The position numbers were made by a program, and so were the translations under genes. Shown here one piece after another: positions 46,972 through 59,200 of a DNA stretch of 64,000 bases (the first letter of the stretch is position 1; the number at the start of each line of letters is the position of its first letter). This stretch comes from Cyclina sinensis (taxonomy: Eukaryota > Mollusca > Bivalvia > Venerida > Veneridae), in assembly GCA_012932295.1 (NCBI GenBank), contig JAAONU010000006.1, forward strand, positions 21,035,453-21,099,452, given 5' to 3'. Under the pieces are notes generated by a model, which worked only from the letters and a program-made list of their open reading frames with translations, made no database searches and had not been told where the DNA came from.

Positions 46972-47185
46972 CCATCTGTCGCCAGATCTATTTTGATTGA
47001 ACATCAGTGGGAATCCCTAGGTCGTCAGAACGTGAGAACGTCAACAACGTGCGTGATCTTGAACGTGTTCTCCATAAGAAGTGGGCAACGACACCTCTAC
47101 GTACCATCAGACGACTGCTATATAAAGAGAAGAGGCGATGTGTGGCAGTATTGGTTGCAGATGGAGGACGCATCAGATATTCACA
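46972..47185 (+). pseudogene. Tc1-type transposase C-terminal fragment
   Basis: Frames together read LSPDL, IEHQWESLGR (with the catalytic-site E), then NNVRDLERVLHKKWATTPLR and TIRRLLYKEKRRCVAVLVAD with GGRIRY, the standard end of Tc1-like transposases. At least two frame changes are needed (near 46990 and 47035), so it is dead. It is a different lineage from the intact copy at 6.9-8.0 kb, which ends NGGHTRY with different sequence before it. It begins exactly where homology of sulfatase copy 2 to the intact intron stops. Confidence 0.82.
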
Positions 47186-48880
47186 TTTCTGTGTGGTTTC
47201 CCTACCGACACCTCTTTTTTCAGTGATGAAATTTTCTCTTTTTATATCAACACTTTTTATTGAGTAAAAAAACCTGTTTGGAGTTGTTCCCAGTTGGTAG
47301 ATATCCATGTTTGCAGTGAATTGAATATCATTTTGATATAAGGAGAATCAACATTCAATATTGTTACGCTTATTTTTATAAGTATAGAGCCAAATTTCTG
47401 TTTTATATTCATATGGGCTGAGTCTTAAGAAAACTAAGAAATTAAGTCAAAAAAGATTCGGCAACAAGCTTTGAAGATGATACAGAATGATTGGTTTCCT
47501 CGCAATTTGACCCGATTCTTAATAGAACGTATCTTTAAATTTTCTGACCTTTGTAGAGTTGCTTGGATTACATATTGAACACAACAACAACACTTTTTTT
47601 CCAGCACTAAAACAAACAAGCAATATTTGTAGCCTATTTAGAAAAGAAACTGAGTCTAACAGAAGAACACCAAGTGAAACATAACTTTTCTGCTATATTT
47701 TATCATTTAACAATTATTTGAACATGAATATTTAATATCCTTTATAAATTACTTTTCTTGAATTCAGTCTAAACATATCAATTAGCTCACATGAAAGAAT
47801 TAAAGATTGCCTCTTATACGTATATTTTGCCACTTGTTAACTAATTGTTGCTGAACTAGACGACATTAGTTGAAAAGACTTATTCAAACTAGGCTACTTA
47901 CAAAAATCGTTTTGATAATTGTGTTTTAATTGCTTGATATTTTGGACATATTAATAGTAATATGGTATATTCTAATTGCTTCTTACTAAATTGTGATCAG
48001 ATACGTGACTGTCGGTGTATTCCTACGTTTTTTTCTATTAAAAGCTCGTGTGCAGAAAGGCGTAATTTCATTTTTTGCTTTTTATAAAGCTTTAATTTCA
48101 GCATTTTAAAATCTTCAAACGTCTGCAATGCCAACGTTAACAGTGTTTAGAATATCAAGTTTAGATGAGCTTAGTTTATATTTTTATGTGTCATATTTTG
48201 CATCTAACATTAAAGTTTCATAAACCCTTTTTAACAGCACATTCTTAATTTTTATGTTTAGTCAAATATGATGACAGTCATTCATGGCGTGCAATTTTCA
48301 AAAAATATTGTGCTACTTCGCCATACATATAGTATCCTATGAATTGTTTCAAAGTCCTATGAATCATGAAAGCCTCAGACAGAGCACTATCATTGAATAT
48401 GTAAGCAAATACTTGACATTTGTGCGAAGTAGAAAAATCTAAATCAAAATGTTTGAAAAAATGTTAACAGTTGTGTAAAGCAATAATCTTAATAAATTAG
48501 TCTAAATAAGGGCTCCACTAAAGATTTACAGTCTTCTTGTTGATCTGTTTCTATAGTAGTCCATTAAAACACATTTTCTTGCATTGATCTAATTTCAAGA
48601 TCTGTGATCTTTTCATTACGTCTTGCTTTTCAATTTCTAAAATTATTACTGATTGTAATTTTTTAAATCTCTTTTAGGGTGCATAGAAGCACTTTTGTAT
48701 ACTTGTTTATATGCTTTTTATACTTATGTATTTTGGAGTTTAAAAATTACACAAACTCTCCATCTCAGAAATCTTGCTCTCTGAAATGCACATATTTTGC
48801 TCTGTTTTAGAAACATTTTTGAACTGACCATTTTTGATTTCATTTTTAAGATTTTTCTTGACTTCATGCCTTCCATGATA
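47186..48880. other. non-coding DNA between sulfatase copies 2 and 3
   Basis: AT-rich. I recognise no exon or element. Confidence 0.5.
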
Positions 48881-49930
48881 TGATTTGATCATGCTGATGG
48901 AGAGTTATAGATTGCAAACTATTTTTCATATTGCAGGCTTCTATGAGCTTGACCTTTCTCCTTAAATCAACACAGATAATATACTATCTACTGATAATCT
49001 ATACATCATGCCTTAATATCTTCCGGAATTTGAAGGTCTTAGGAACCTTTAAATTTAGAGTCTTTGACTGAAAACCGTTTTTAAAGTGTGGCCATCTTTT
49101 TATTTGATCCTCTACTCTGTGGGCCCAAAAATAAAAGCGATCGTCTACTCATTATGCCCAAACACCCTGTGAAGTTTGAACTACCCAAGAGTATTTGTTC
49201 TTGTGTTATTGGTTAGAAACCGTTTATAAAGAATTGCTCTCTCTGAACTTGACCTGACCATTTGGATCAAATCAAATCATCACGTTAAACAATGCTGTAA
49301 TGATTTATTGATTGGACGTCATTGCTTTTCAGTAACTGATCAGAAACTATTCTCAAAGTGCTCGCCCTATGACTTTGTGGAAGAAGATCGGAGTCATCTA
49401 CTTAATACGCATAACCAGTTTGTAAAATTTTAAGGCCTTGGGAACAGTTTGTTTTGAGTTATTGATATGAAACCGCTTTCATACTACAGCCCGAAGTGAG
49501 CTGGACGTCCTGGAATTTGTTTTTCTTTAGTTATTGATTGGAAACTTTTTTTTAAACTGCTGGCCCCTGTGTTTTGGACCTTAGCCCTAGTGGGCCCAAA
49601 ATAATGAAGCTAAATTACTCATTATGCTTACTATCTCGAAAAGCTCAAAGGTCTTTAGATAGAAGTTATCTAGAGCTGTTCACCGGAAATTGTTTCCAAA
49701 TATTGGGCCCCTGTGAGCTTAACCTTTGACATTTTGGACACAAAAGCATTAGGGTTCATCTAGTCAAGGTGCCCAACATATCTATTAAACCTTAAGTTTT
49801 TCTGCCTATGTATTATCAGGTTATTAATTGGAAACCACTTTGTCTACCAGACAGAAAAGAGCAAAGCATCTACCCCTACTTTGCCGAAAGGGAATGCATA
49901 ACAAAAGTGAAGATACTAGAAAATTGCAAG
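48880..49930. repeat. degenerate dispersed repeat with about 200-bp internal units
   Basis: Diverged copies of one unit: a GTTATTGATTGGAAAC-like phrase, then GCCCCTGTG with CTTGACCTTTGAC, GGGCCCAAAA, CTACTCATTATGCCC, and AAGTTTGAAGGTC or similar. These recur near 49080-49230, 49300-49470, 49500-49650 and 49680-49850. The right end has CCAGACAGAAAAGAGCAAAG with CATCTACCCCTA. This pattern is typical of widespread molluscan interspersed repeats (general knowledge). The 91-residue open frame at 49808-50083 starts in this repeat and I do not regard it as a gene. Confidence 0.65.
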
Positions 49931-50810
49931 AGCAAAATTTGTATTTGCGGCTTAAATAGACTTGGGGAAATTTTGGAAATGTTTGACACGACTAATACAC
50001 ATATATGGTATATGATATCTTTTCAGTCAGTAATTATGACGGGCATTACTGTTACTTTTGCTGATTCTGCAAACAGCTGTTAAAATTAAAATTAAAACAC
50101 TTCGAAGACGAATTTTTTTTTTTTTTATAAATGTACTAGAGAATCAGCCTAACAAGGAAAAATGTAATAAAATCGAGAAATTATAATGATAATGGTTCGG
50201 TACTTTATAGGCAAACAATGATGTGTCGCAAAATGCCGTTTATTTGTATGTCACCCGAAAGGGTGGCACTGTGATGTTAAGAGTTATCAATCTTCTGAGT
50301 TCAAAGTAATAAATTTGTTGAGAACAACCACAATTGTTGTTTGGCCAAACTCTAAGCAGCAGTCAACAAGGTGAAAACGATAGATCGTATAAATTGCAAG
50401 AACATAAACAACTAGTCTATATAAAAATGTAAATAAAACAAACGACAGAATTATCAAGTGTATCATTTTATGATATTGTTTACATATGTTCATTTAATTA
50501 AAATTACTTGACAACTTTTTTTTATATTTTATCTTGCATTTCATTACTGACGTCTGATGTTATATGGTTTTTTATTCATTTGATGCCACGTTCTTGCCAC
50601 TCTGGTAATATATTCGAGTAAATAAAAGGATTTAACCAACCCAATGTTGGTTGGTTGTTCAGTTTGACATTTTTGTGCACCGGATATTCTTTCTGACACT
50701 CAGAAAATACTATTGAATCCACTCTGTTTTGCCGAGAACGTAGACTAAAAATATAAGGTAACGTTGTCTAAAAAGATAGATTGGGTTTTTTTCAGGCACC
50801 CATAGATAAT
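49931..50810. other. 5' flank of sulfatase copy 3
   Basis: AT-rich. It includes a T run at 50111-50126 and a TTTTTTTCAG just before 50796 that may be an acceptor of an upstream untranslated exon. No coding exon. Confidence 0.45.
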
Positions 50811-53800
50811 ATGAGGAGAATTTTTTCAAAGAGTACAGGAAATATGTTAAACATAGTATTAATTTTTCTGATTGTATCAGCTATAATACATATTTTGTAC
50901 ACTAAAGTTTTTCATTTAGAGTTAAAGAATCAAATGCAGTACAAAAATAGAGGGGTGTTTAAACCTCATATATTATTAATTGTGGCGGATGATTTGGGTT
51001 TTAACGACATCGGTTACCATGGATCCGAAATAAAAACACCATATCTAGACAAACTGGCTATGTCAGGATCGCGACTAGAGAACTACTACGTTCAGCCAAT
51101 CTGTACACCGACAAGAAGTCAACTTCTCTCAGGCAGATAGCAGGCATGTTGTTAGCCGCGTGCATAAAAATTGTTACAATAATTCACGAGATTTGTATTT
51201 CAAAAGACAAATATACCTGAAATAAAAAGTGTAGAAAATGAGGTATAACTTTGATGGTATTACAAATTGTCTTAATGATGTTGATTGTGTTACATTGTAT
51301 ATTATCCAACATTACTGATATTGTTTCATATAAATATAGCCAAACCCCTCCCCACAAAAAAGAAAGAAAGAAAGGAATTTCCTCGAAATATCCAAATTAT
51401 ATGAAAGTTACTGCCAAGTTCCTGATTTATAAAAAACTGTAGTCATTTTACGGAGAATATTTATAAGTGTTCTGATATTAAATTGATTGTGTGATCCTAG
51501 ATTCATACTGGCTTACAAAGTGGAATAATATGGCCTGGTGAACCAAGTGGCTTACCGTTAGGAAGTAAAACTTTAGCAGACAAAATGTCTGATGCTGGCC
51601 ACTCGACACATATAGTTGGAAAATGGCATCTTAGATACCACAAGAGCGAATGTCTTCCCAAAAGACGTGGATTTCATAGTTTCTTTGGTATTTCAAATGA
51701 GGTTTTCTTTCATACACTGAATTGCTAAATTGGTTTAAATAGGAATTCTTCCAGAATTAAGGAAAATCTATTTTACTATGTAGTATGAAAACAAGGTAGT
51801 CAATCTAAAAATACAGAATCCTCGTTTAATCCTTAAATTATAATTATAGGTTCACAAATATTTTGACCAAACATACTCTAACTGTTACTGGTCACTTCAG
51901 TTGCTACGTGAATTTGCGTAACTATTACATTGGCTTATTTTGACTTCCTTTCAAGAATAGCGGGAGGGTACGCAGCATTGTCTGTAGTCATATTAAGAGC
52001 ATATTTATTAAATAAATGGTCCTTGGTTTGTTGCAGCAAGTTTGAAAAACAGTTCTGTGAAATTTTATTTGCTTTTTTCGAGTTCCATCATTCCATTGTG
52101 AAATGCTTTGAATGTAATCATGGCAAAACCTAACAAAAATGCACATTTCTAAATATCATACTAATAAGTCATCCTATAAATGAACTTCAGGTTTCTTGAA
52201 TGGTTATAACGACTACTTCGACTACACTTCAAGATTTTCACGATGTTCTGGATATGATCTTAGAGAAAACGAAGAGAAAGCAGAAATCGAGAAATACCGT
52301 GGACAATATTCAACATAATTGCTCGCAGATAAAGTCATTAACATATTTAAATCACACAGATCATCACAGGTTTTTTCCCACTATAATCATACTTTAATTA
52401 ACATTAATTTTTGTCAACAATGCCACTGCCTCCGTTTTGAGTTAACTTTAATTAAAACATCAATACAGCAATTACATTATCTATTTGACTATTTGATGTT
52501 GTTGTTTAATGTTACTAAATCAATTCTGGTCATATATTATGGCATTTCTATGTTAAACTGCATTTTTCCTCAGAATTACCAATGATATTATCTCAACCAG
52601 TCTTCATTAAGCTATCTTTTGTTTTAATATTTTCAGCCTTTGTTTGTTTACTTACCTTTCCAAACTGCACACACGGAAGATGATAGCTATTGATACTGTT
52701 GTTTTATTTTGATATTATTTTACCATATGTCAGCAAATTCTTTTAAAAATGTTCATCATTCTTTTTCTTTTGAAATATCATGTAATGATAAATGATTTCC
52801 TGGTATACTAGTCTTGTTAGTACATAGTATTAATTTGTAACCGAAATCACTAAAATTCATTTTCGTTGTCACTGATACAAAGTGAGAATCAAAACGTTGA
52901 CAAAAAGTTAAATCGTGTAACGCCACGAAATCTACAGAACATCGTACAGCAAAGTAATGTAATGAAGCAGCTCGTTTCAAATAATCTAATTCATTTGGAT
53001 ATATTTCTAAATGTAGACTTTTCTTTAAAATAAAAGTAAAGGAAAATTTGTCAAAATATTATCATAGTAAAACAGCCTTTTGGTATATAGCAAGCTCGAT
53101 ATTTCCGGTTTTTTTTAAAGATTCTTAAACAACAAAAATAAAATATAGAGCTTGTATTTAGTCTTCATTTAACAAAGTTGAGTATTTTCCATCATTGAAA
53201 CTTCCGTCCTTAAAGTAAAACGTTAACAATTATCAATTCAGTAAAGGCAAAGCGAGTAAACGAAATTCTGATCAACATTGACCCAATGGTCGTTACACCA
53301 GGAGATCCTGTATTCAATGATACATTCGATACAAGAATCAGTGCAGCACTTAGACAAGGGAAGTGGAAGCTTATTACAGGATTGATAGGTATGCTAGCTC
53401 ATAAATCGCGAGACAGATGACTTTTTCTATTTTAGCCATTTTATTCTTTTAAGTTAAATTTGGCATAATGTACAGATCTGTTAAAATATTTTATAAAGTA
53501 AGTTAAATTTCAAGTGAAGAATAATTCAAATTTTATCGGTACGTATTGCTACTGATGAAGTTAAAATATTATTGTATGGGTTTTGTTTTATTTTATTGTA
53601 ATATTTTTAGACTTTAAACTAAAGTATCGTTAAGAGAGGTATTACTTTAACATAAAAATGAACAGAAAGTTTATCATTCGATACAATCAAATAAAGCTTA
53701 CAATATTTCAATAGGCGGAGGGCCCAAAAAGAGATTCAAAAAGTATCCCAACCTTTGGTTATTGGATATTGAAAAAGATCCATACGAATGCAAAGACGTT

Positions 53801-53941
53801 TCAAGCAAACATCAAGATGTTTTGAGGGATATGTTGAAGAGATTGGATCAGAGCACAGCTGTCCCGGTTATAAAGCCAAAGTCAGACACGAGGGCAGATC
53901 CTGACCTGCATTGTGGCTTTTGGGGACCTTGGCTAGACTAG
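50811..53941 (+). pseudogene. sulfatase copy 3, disabled arylsulfatase B-like gene
   Basis: Recognisable exons: 1 (50811-51143, signal anchor and intact CTPTR), 2 (51501-51687, GKWHL), 3 (52191-52369), start of 4 (52637 to about 52680), 7 (53242-53388) and 8 (53715-53941, ending GFWGPWLD). Defects: TAG at 51138 replaces the tyrosine codon two codons before the exon 1 end; the donor there is GC (GCATGT) instead of GT; TAA in exon 3 (about 52317) where the intact gene has N in STNVF; exon 4 is cut short after PFQTAHTED; exons 5 and 6 with the DNGG and LRG-K segment are absent; and a net 5-nt deletion shifts the frame in exon 7. Exon 8 is fully open. The missing active-site exons mean that read-through could not give an active sulfatase. 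Introns are much shorter than in the intact gene. Confidence 0.92.
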
Positions 53942-56900
53942 CAACGAATACTTTCATTGTTTAAAGTCTTCATTAGAAATACACTGTAACACTGAAAACA
54001 AAACCTATGGCAGTTATTTATGACAAAATAATTAGAAAATTTACAGTCCTAGCTCACACCTGAATCCACGGGATTTATAATTCAAACATGAATATATCAA
54101 AAAGAAAGAAATTAGACAATAATTATAATAAGGTGACACATACGTCATAATGTTACAACATGTAAATTAATAAATCACATTTGATTTAAAACTATTCAAT
54201 GCGTACATTGATATGTCTATGCGGACTGCAGAGTTCTTAGATAATATGTAAAAATGATAATCGATTTTCTTCACTCTTTAATAAATATCTTTATCTGACA
54301 CAAGTGTTCCAGAAAAAAGGATTGTATTGCGTTACATATCAATACTTAAAAACAGTTTTTCTCACATTACTGGTAACATATGTATCAAACATTTGTATAA
54401 TCAATTTAGATTTATTATGATAGCACGAGTTTTGTCGTAACTGTGCGTCCCTATTGATTATTTGACTTTTTAAGCATACTTTGACAATAAAATCATTGTG
54501 TCCTCATTAAGCCACACCTTGATTCCATGTCCTTAGTTGAAATAATTCTTCATAGTCTTTAGGAGTTTTTAACTTAAACCTGCAAATTCCGACCTGAAAT
54601 CCCCTTCTGTTTCAAGCCTGATGCGACAAAAGAAATATCATTTATTGTCGTATCATTGTGATGAAGTGCTAATAGAAAAAATATATAATATTCTATAAAA
54701 AGGCAAACATCTGACACGTTAACAATGAAAGTTTGCAATTACATGAATGGAATTATTTTTAGATATAAAGTGTTGGTGGTAAATATGACGCCTGCATTAT
54801 TTCTGATGTTGAAAACCTTTAAAAGTACTGTAATGTATCTAATTTATAAGAAGAAATTCAATTTCATTATAAAAAATGTTAATGTTTTAAGCCAAAATCC
54901 AAAATAACACAAAATAAATGAATCGAGTGATGTATGAACCATGCATTTCAGTGAAAAGGCCTTTAACCTCTCAAATCGATGGAATCGAGAAGTTTAGGGT
55001 GGAATTAACGTGAATTAAGAGATCATTTTATTTGTATTTCAGGTCTGTATCTGCAAAGGCCTGTAAGATTTTGCACGCACAAAAATCATCTATGAAAATA
55101 AACTAAGAGCAATAACTCGTTAAGGTTTATATGACGCGCTCTACTATTTGTGAGATGCACTCCCTTTTTTTATGAGTTTTGTAAACATAATATTATATAT
55201 TCTGAGCCTCTGACATTCAAGAAATTACCTAAATGTAAAAACAATTGACATAAACATAGCTGAATAGTACGATAACATTAACATAATTAACATTACTCCA
55301 AAAAGTAAGTAGAAATAAATCTCCTAAATTTTAAGGTGCACTGCATTTGACAAAATTCACACATTAAGCTTCAAGAGGTATCTTTAAGGTTGATGGAGTA
55401 ATGGATAATAATAACTTAAAACTAAAGTTAATGACTAACACAAAATTGAAAATAGTGTCATGGGTCTAAAATATTTTTGCTGGAATCGCGGGTGTATCGG
55501 TCGAATTCGACGTACACACGAAAATACAAGGATCTCAAAATCTCAAATTCAAAATATGTTCAGATGTTTAGTTCAGTCCATTATATTATTGTCTCTAAGA
55601 TAGAAAAGCTAAGAACGAAGAAATACGTTACAAACCTGACGATACATTCGGCAACCTGATAAGATTGAACCTCACCGTAACACGTCTCAATTTAAAGGGC
55701 ATTTGACCTTCCAAAATTGCAAGCAGGCAGTCCACCCCCCTGTATGCACACTTATTTAAATATTAAACGTTTGCACAGTTAACTAAAAATCAAAGCTAAA
55801 ACAGAATTTGTGACTAATGAAAAGGAATCTTGATATTTGTTTCACGCACAAATACAGGCTTATTACAAACGGCACGTAAGATTCATAATTATTAATTAAT
55901 TTCATTCCATATAAACTAAATAAACTGTATTTTAACATGCCGAATTAATATAGAATCTGCGTCGAAAACTTAAATTATATTTTTTGGAACACGAAAGTGT
56001 ACCATATGCTGGCTTAATAAAACTGTTTGCCTATACTGATTTAAGTTGCAAAAACAAGTGAACTCGACGGTGACCATATCATTAGATAACAATTAATGGT
56101 TTTAAATGACAAGTTAAAAAATTTTCCTTAATCTGAGAACGTTTTAATTTTGTACTTCTGTTCAGAACGCAACGAAATCTTTTTCATGTTCTGTGACTTC
56201 TATAATACCTGCGAACTCGATCAGAAATCTATTTGAAAATTCAAATTCAGCTGACCTTGCAATTACCAGCAAAACATAGAAGTTTTAGAAGATATGCGAG
56301 AAATGACTAATAAACGTTTTAATATTTATTTCGATTTTTAATTTCAAAAAGAAGAATACGGTTTCCTATTTAGTCAACTGATGCGTGCGTTTTTGTGTGA
56401 AGCTTAAAGTTGCATTACTGTACTTGTATCAGGACTGTTTGACTAGTAATCAATTTGCTCTGGCTCCTTTGCCCAACGACCAAAGTTTCTAGCCACCCTT
56501 AGCTTCCATTTGAAAAGGTCTTATCAAATTTATGGATCGCCCTTTCATATAGTACTGCTTTAACAATTAGTGGCCCTGATTAAAATAAAACTTCAGGCTC
56601 CAAGCTTAATTTCTCAAGAATTCAAACATTCAATTTAGTGCTATTCAAATTCAAAACTATGACAGACATATACAAAATTGGAGTCTTAATTTTTGAAACA
56701 TAGACCGAATTAATTTTGAAACAATTTTGTATAGTTTTGTAAATTTTGTATTTATAAATAAAATATTTTCAAGACAGTTTTATAGTTTAAACAATACTAG
56801 TTATATTGTTGTAAATTCCATTTACTAATTATATTTCTTTTAAAGACAGCTTAATAAGATCCGAATGTTAATACAAGGTTTTATGTGTATGCTGTACACT

Positions 56901-58880
56901 GTACACTTAAGGTTTTTAGCTATTGAAAACAGTATTATGGTCTAATTGACTTTACTACCAGTCTCATGAATATCATGGTATAATGTGAATCTCCATACAA
57001 AGCATAAGTTGAAAACTAGATACTCGGCAAAACAGTAATTACTAGGCAATTGAAACTAACAAAGGCAGCAAAATCCATTTGCAAACAAACAGCATTTCAG
57101 GTAATATACAAAAACATCAAAAACTGCTTAATTCCTCTCATATTCCATGAATTATGTTTTTTAAGTAAATGAGACACGTTAAGTTAATTTCTTTTCCAGA
57201 TACACATAACAAAATAAAATGAATTATTTGTTTTGCAACATATCTACGGATTCTGAATGATATCAGGCTTCTATGATACAAAATGAAGTAACGAAAACCT
57301 AAGTTATATATGCATTCTGCTTTGACGTGTCAAAATCGCAATAGTCTTTAATGAGTTTTCGTTTTTGTTTTGTTTGTTTTTTTCTTAATCTTTATTCTTG
57401 ACACGTCATATTCTGCAATGTTATAAATTGTATGGAATTGAAGGGCAACGAAATAATGCTGGACCCTCAAGCTTATGTTCATTAAAACGTACCGAAAGTA
57501 ACATGCAACGATTTTCTAAATGACTACGTTTCGTAAATCTGTATATTTAAGACATCTGAATAATGAATTAAAATGAATTAAAATACCGTATACTTATCAA
57601 TAAATTCCGAATAAATACTTCATTTTACAGAAGTATAGTTTAAAAAATATATAAATAAAAATAAAAAATAAACCGAGAAGTGTTCAAACTTGAATATTTA
57701 TTTCTCAAAATAAGGGAAAAGAGTGACGGAAATTACTTGTATGGACTTTGAATAAGACCAATTAAGATTCGCTATTGTTAATTACACTTTGGCAACGTCC
57801 TCTCCGGTTTCAATGTTCCTTATGGTCCTTTGTCTCCTTGATTTATTCTAACATTGCCTGGCACAAAACTCCCAGACATCTTTTAGCTTGACTTGTCAGG
57901 TGGTTTCAAGGTGCAGACATGATTTTTTTCAGCTACTGCCCCTACAGGTCAGGAACCAAAATTCTTGTGTACAGTAAATATAGCACGGCTGTGTTAGCCC
58001 ATCAAAGTCGGCACCGCCAAAGGCAACTATCTAAAAGTCAGTAACGGCAAGATAGTATACAGTTGCAATTAGTAACAAATCGTTTTGCCAGCATTTTTCC
58101 TGAATGTTATGGCTCTCCTGGTCTTTATCAATCTGATCTTTTTATTGTATAGTATGCGTCATGGTATTTATCAATGTACTACATATATCGAAATGCCTCA
58201 CATGTTTTTAAAAGTTCAGTTAAGGGAAATAAAACAGTAACATTTTTAAAATAGTGGTGAAAATGTAAACAATTCAAATAATGTGTATTTTTGACCTGTC
58301 TGGATTAAAATAGAAGTTTAGGACGGTATCCATATATCCTCAACACAAAGGCATAGGTTGGCGTTTCATGATTCGGCATCTTTAATAAGTAAAATCTCAC
58401 CAAAAGCACTAACTGTAGTATACAAAAGAACTGTTTATTGTCCATTCACAGAATGCCTATTAACGAGCTTTTTAACAGTTTCTGTTATCAGTAAATAGTT
58501 ATTTACCCCACTAACCGCTACACTAAGTTCTATGTATATGTATTTCCAATAGAGGTATTCAAATGAAATAAGACTTTCTTTCCATCATAAGAATGAATAG
58601 TCACGTAAGATATAACAACGAACTTCGCTTCTTACGGTACAAGAAAAAGTTAAAACATGCGTAGCATTGCCTAGTGATATGTTATCAGTGGTTTAGATTT
58701 TAGTCCCGGGTTCAAAGTGTTCAAAGTGACATTGCCTAAAGGGTCACATTTTTGGAAAAACATGAGATCCACTAATGGAACCTTCATGTACACATGTACA
58801 GCTTTGTACTTTGCTTTCTTAAAACCCTCACATTAGCATACAGACATACCACCTCCTTTTAGCAGCTACAGCACTGATAT
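53942..58880. other. non-coding intergenic DNA
   Basis: Nearly 5 kb of AT-rich DNA. Open frames are short (up to about 60 residues), low in complexity and lack family motifs or exon-like neighbours. Nothing can be supported. Confidence 0.5.
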
Positions 58881-59200
58881 TTCAACTGTATGAAAAGCGT
58901 TGCATACAAATATAAATTTTCATCTTGGTCCATTTGACCTACTGATATACTTTTTGTTTCTTAAGCCACGTAAATGAAATTTGAACCATATACTTTTTTG
59001 CATGTAGATTTGAACATTAACGTTGGACGAGTTTTACTTCGATTTTTTCGTTATTTTCCAACATACAACAAAGGAATTTAAACATGGATAATTTTGATTG
59101 TACTTTTATTCTTTAACTTTAGGCAACCATTTTGACCTTGATGCTGGGTAACCTTGGCCTACTGACCTACTTCCTGTTTGTTAGTTTCATCCATTAAAAA
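58880..59200. repeat. weak dispersed-repeat remnant
   Basis: Two related phrases, TCCATTTGACCTACTGATAT near 58930 and CCTTGGCCTACTGACCTACT near 59153, each followed by a TTTTTGTTT/CCTGTTTGTT-like stretch about 220 bp apart. This resembles the internal unit of a common molluscan interspersed repeat, but is heavily diverged. Confidence 0.35.

Larger units (their letters stand above)
44150..46980 (+). pseudogene. sulfatase copy 2: decayed exon 1 plus part of intron 1
   Basis: Colinear with 29920-31200 of the intact gene. About 44300-44330 (GAACTCCAAGACTAAATCTT) matches the signal-anchor region and 44398-44430 encodes the IDIGYHGSE part. After an inserted repeat (44436-45371) the frame resumes at about 45373 with [34 protein letters not shown]. 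The ADD metal-binding segment is deleted, CTPTR has become CTPNR, and the splice donor is lost (CAG then TGTTTT). The following 45481-45700 and 46790-46980 stretches match intron 1 of the intact gene, including a CT run and CATTCATGG and GGATCCATCTGT landmarks. They are interrupted by a mariner element. No further sulfatase exon follows. It is non-functional. Confidence 0.85.

Noticed and set aside
49808..50083. 91-residue frame
   Set aside because: Starts within a degenerate molluscan interspersed repeat. No domain.
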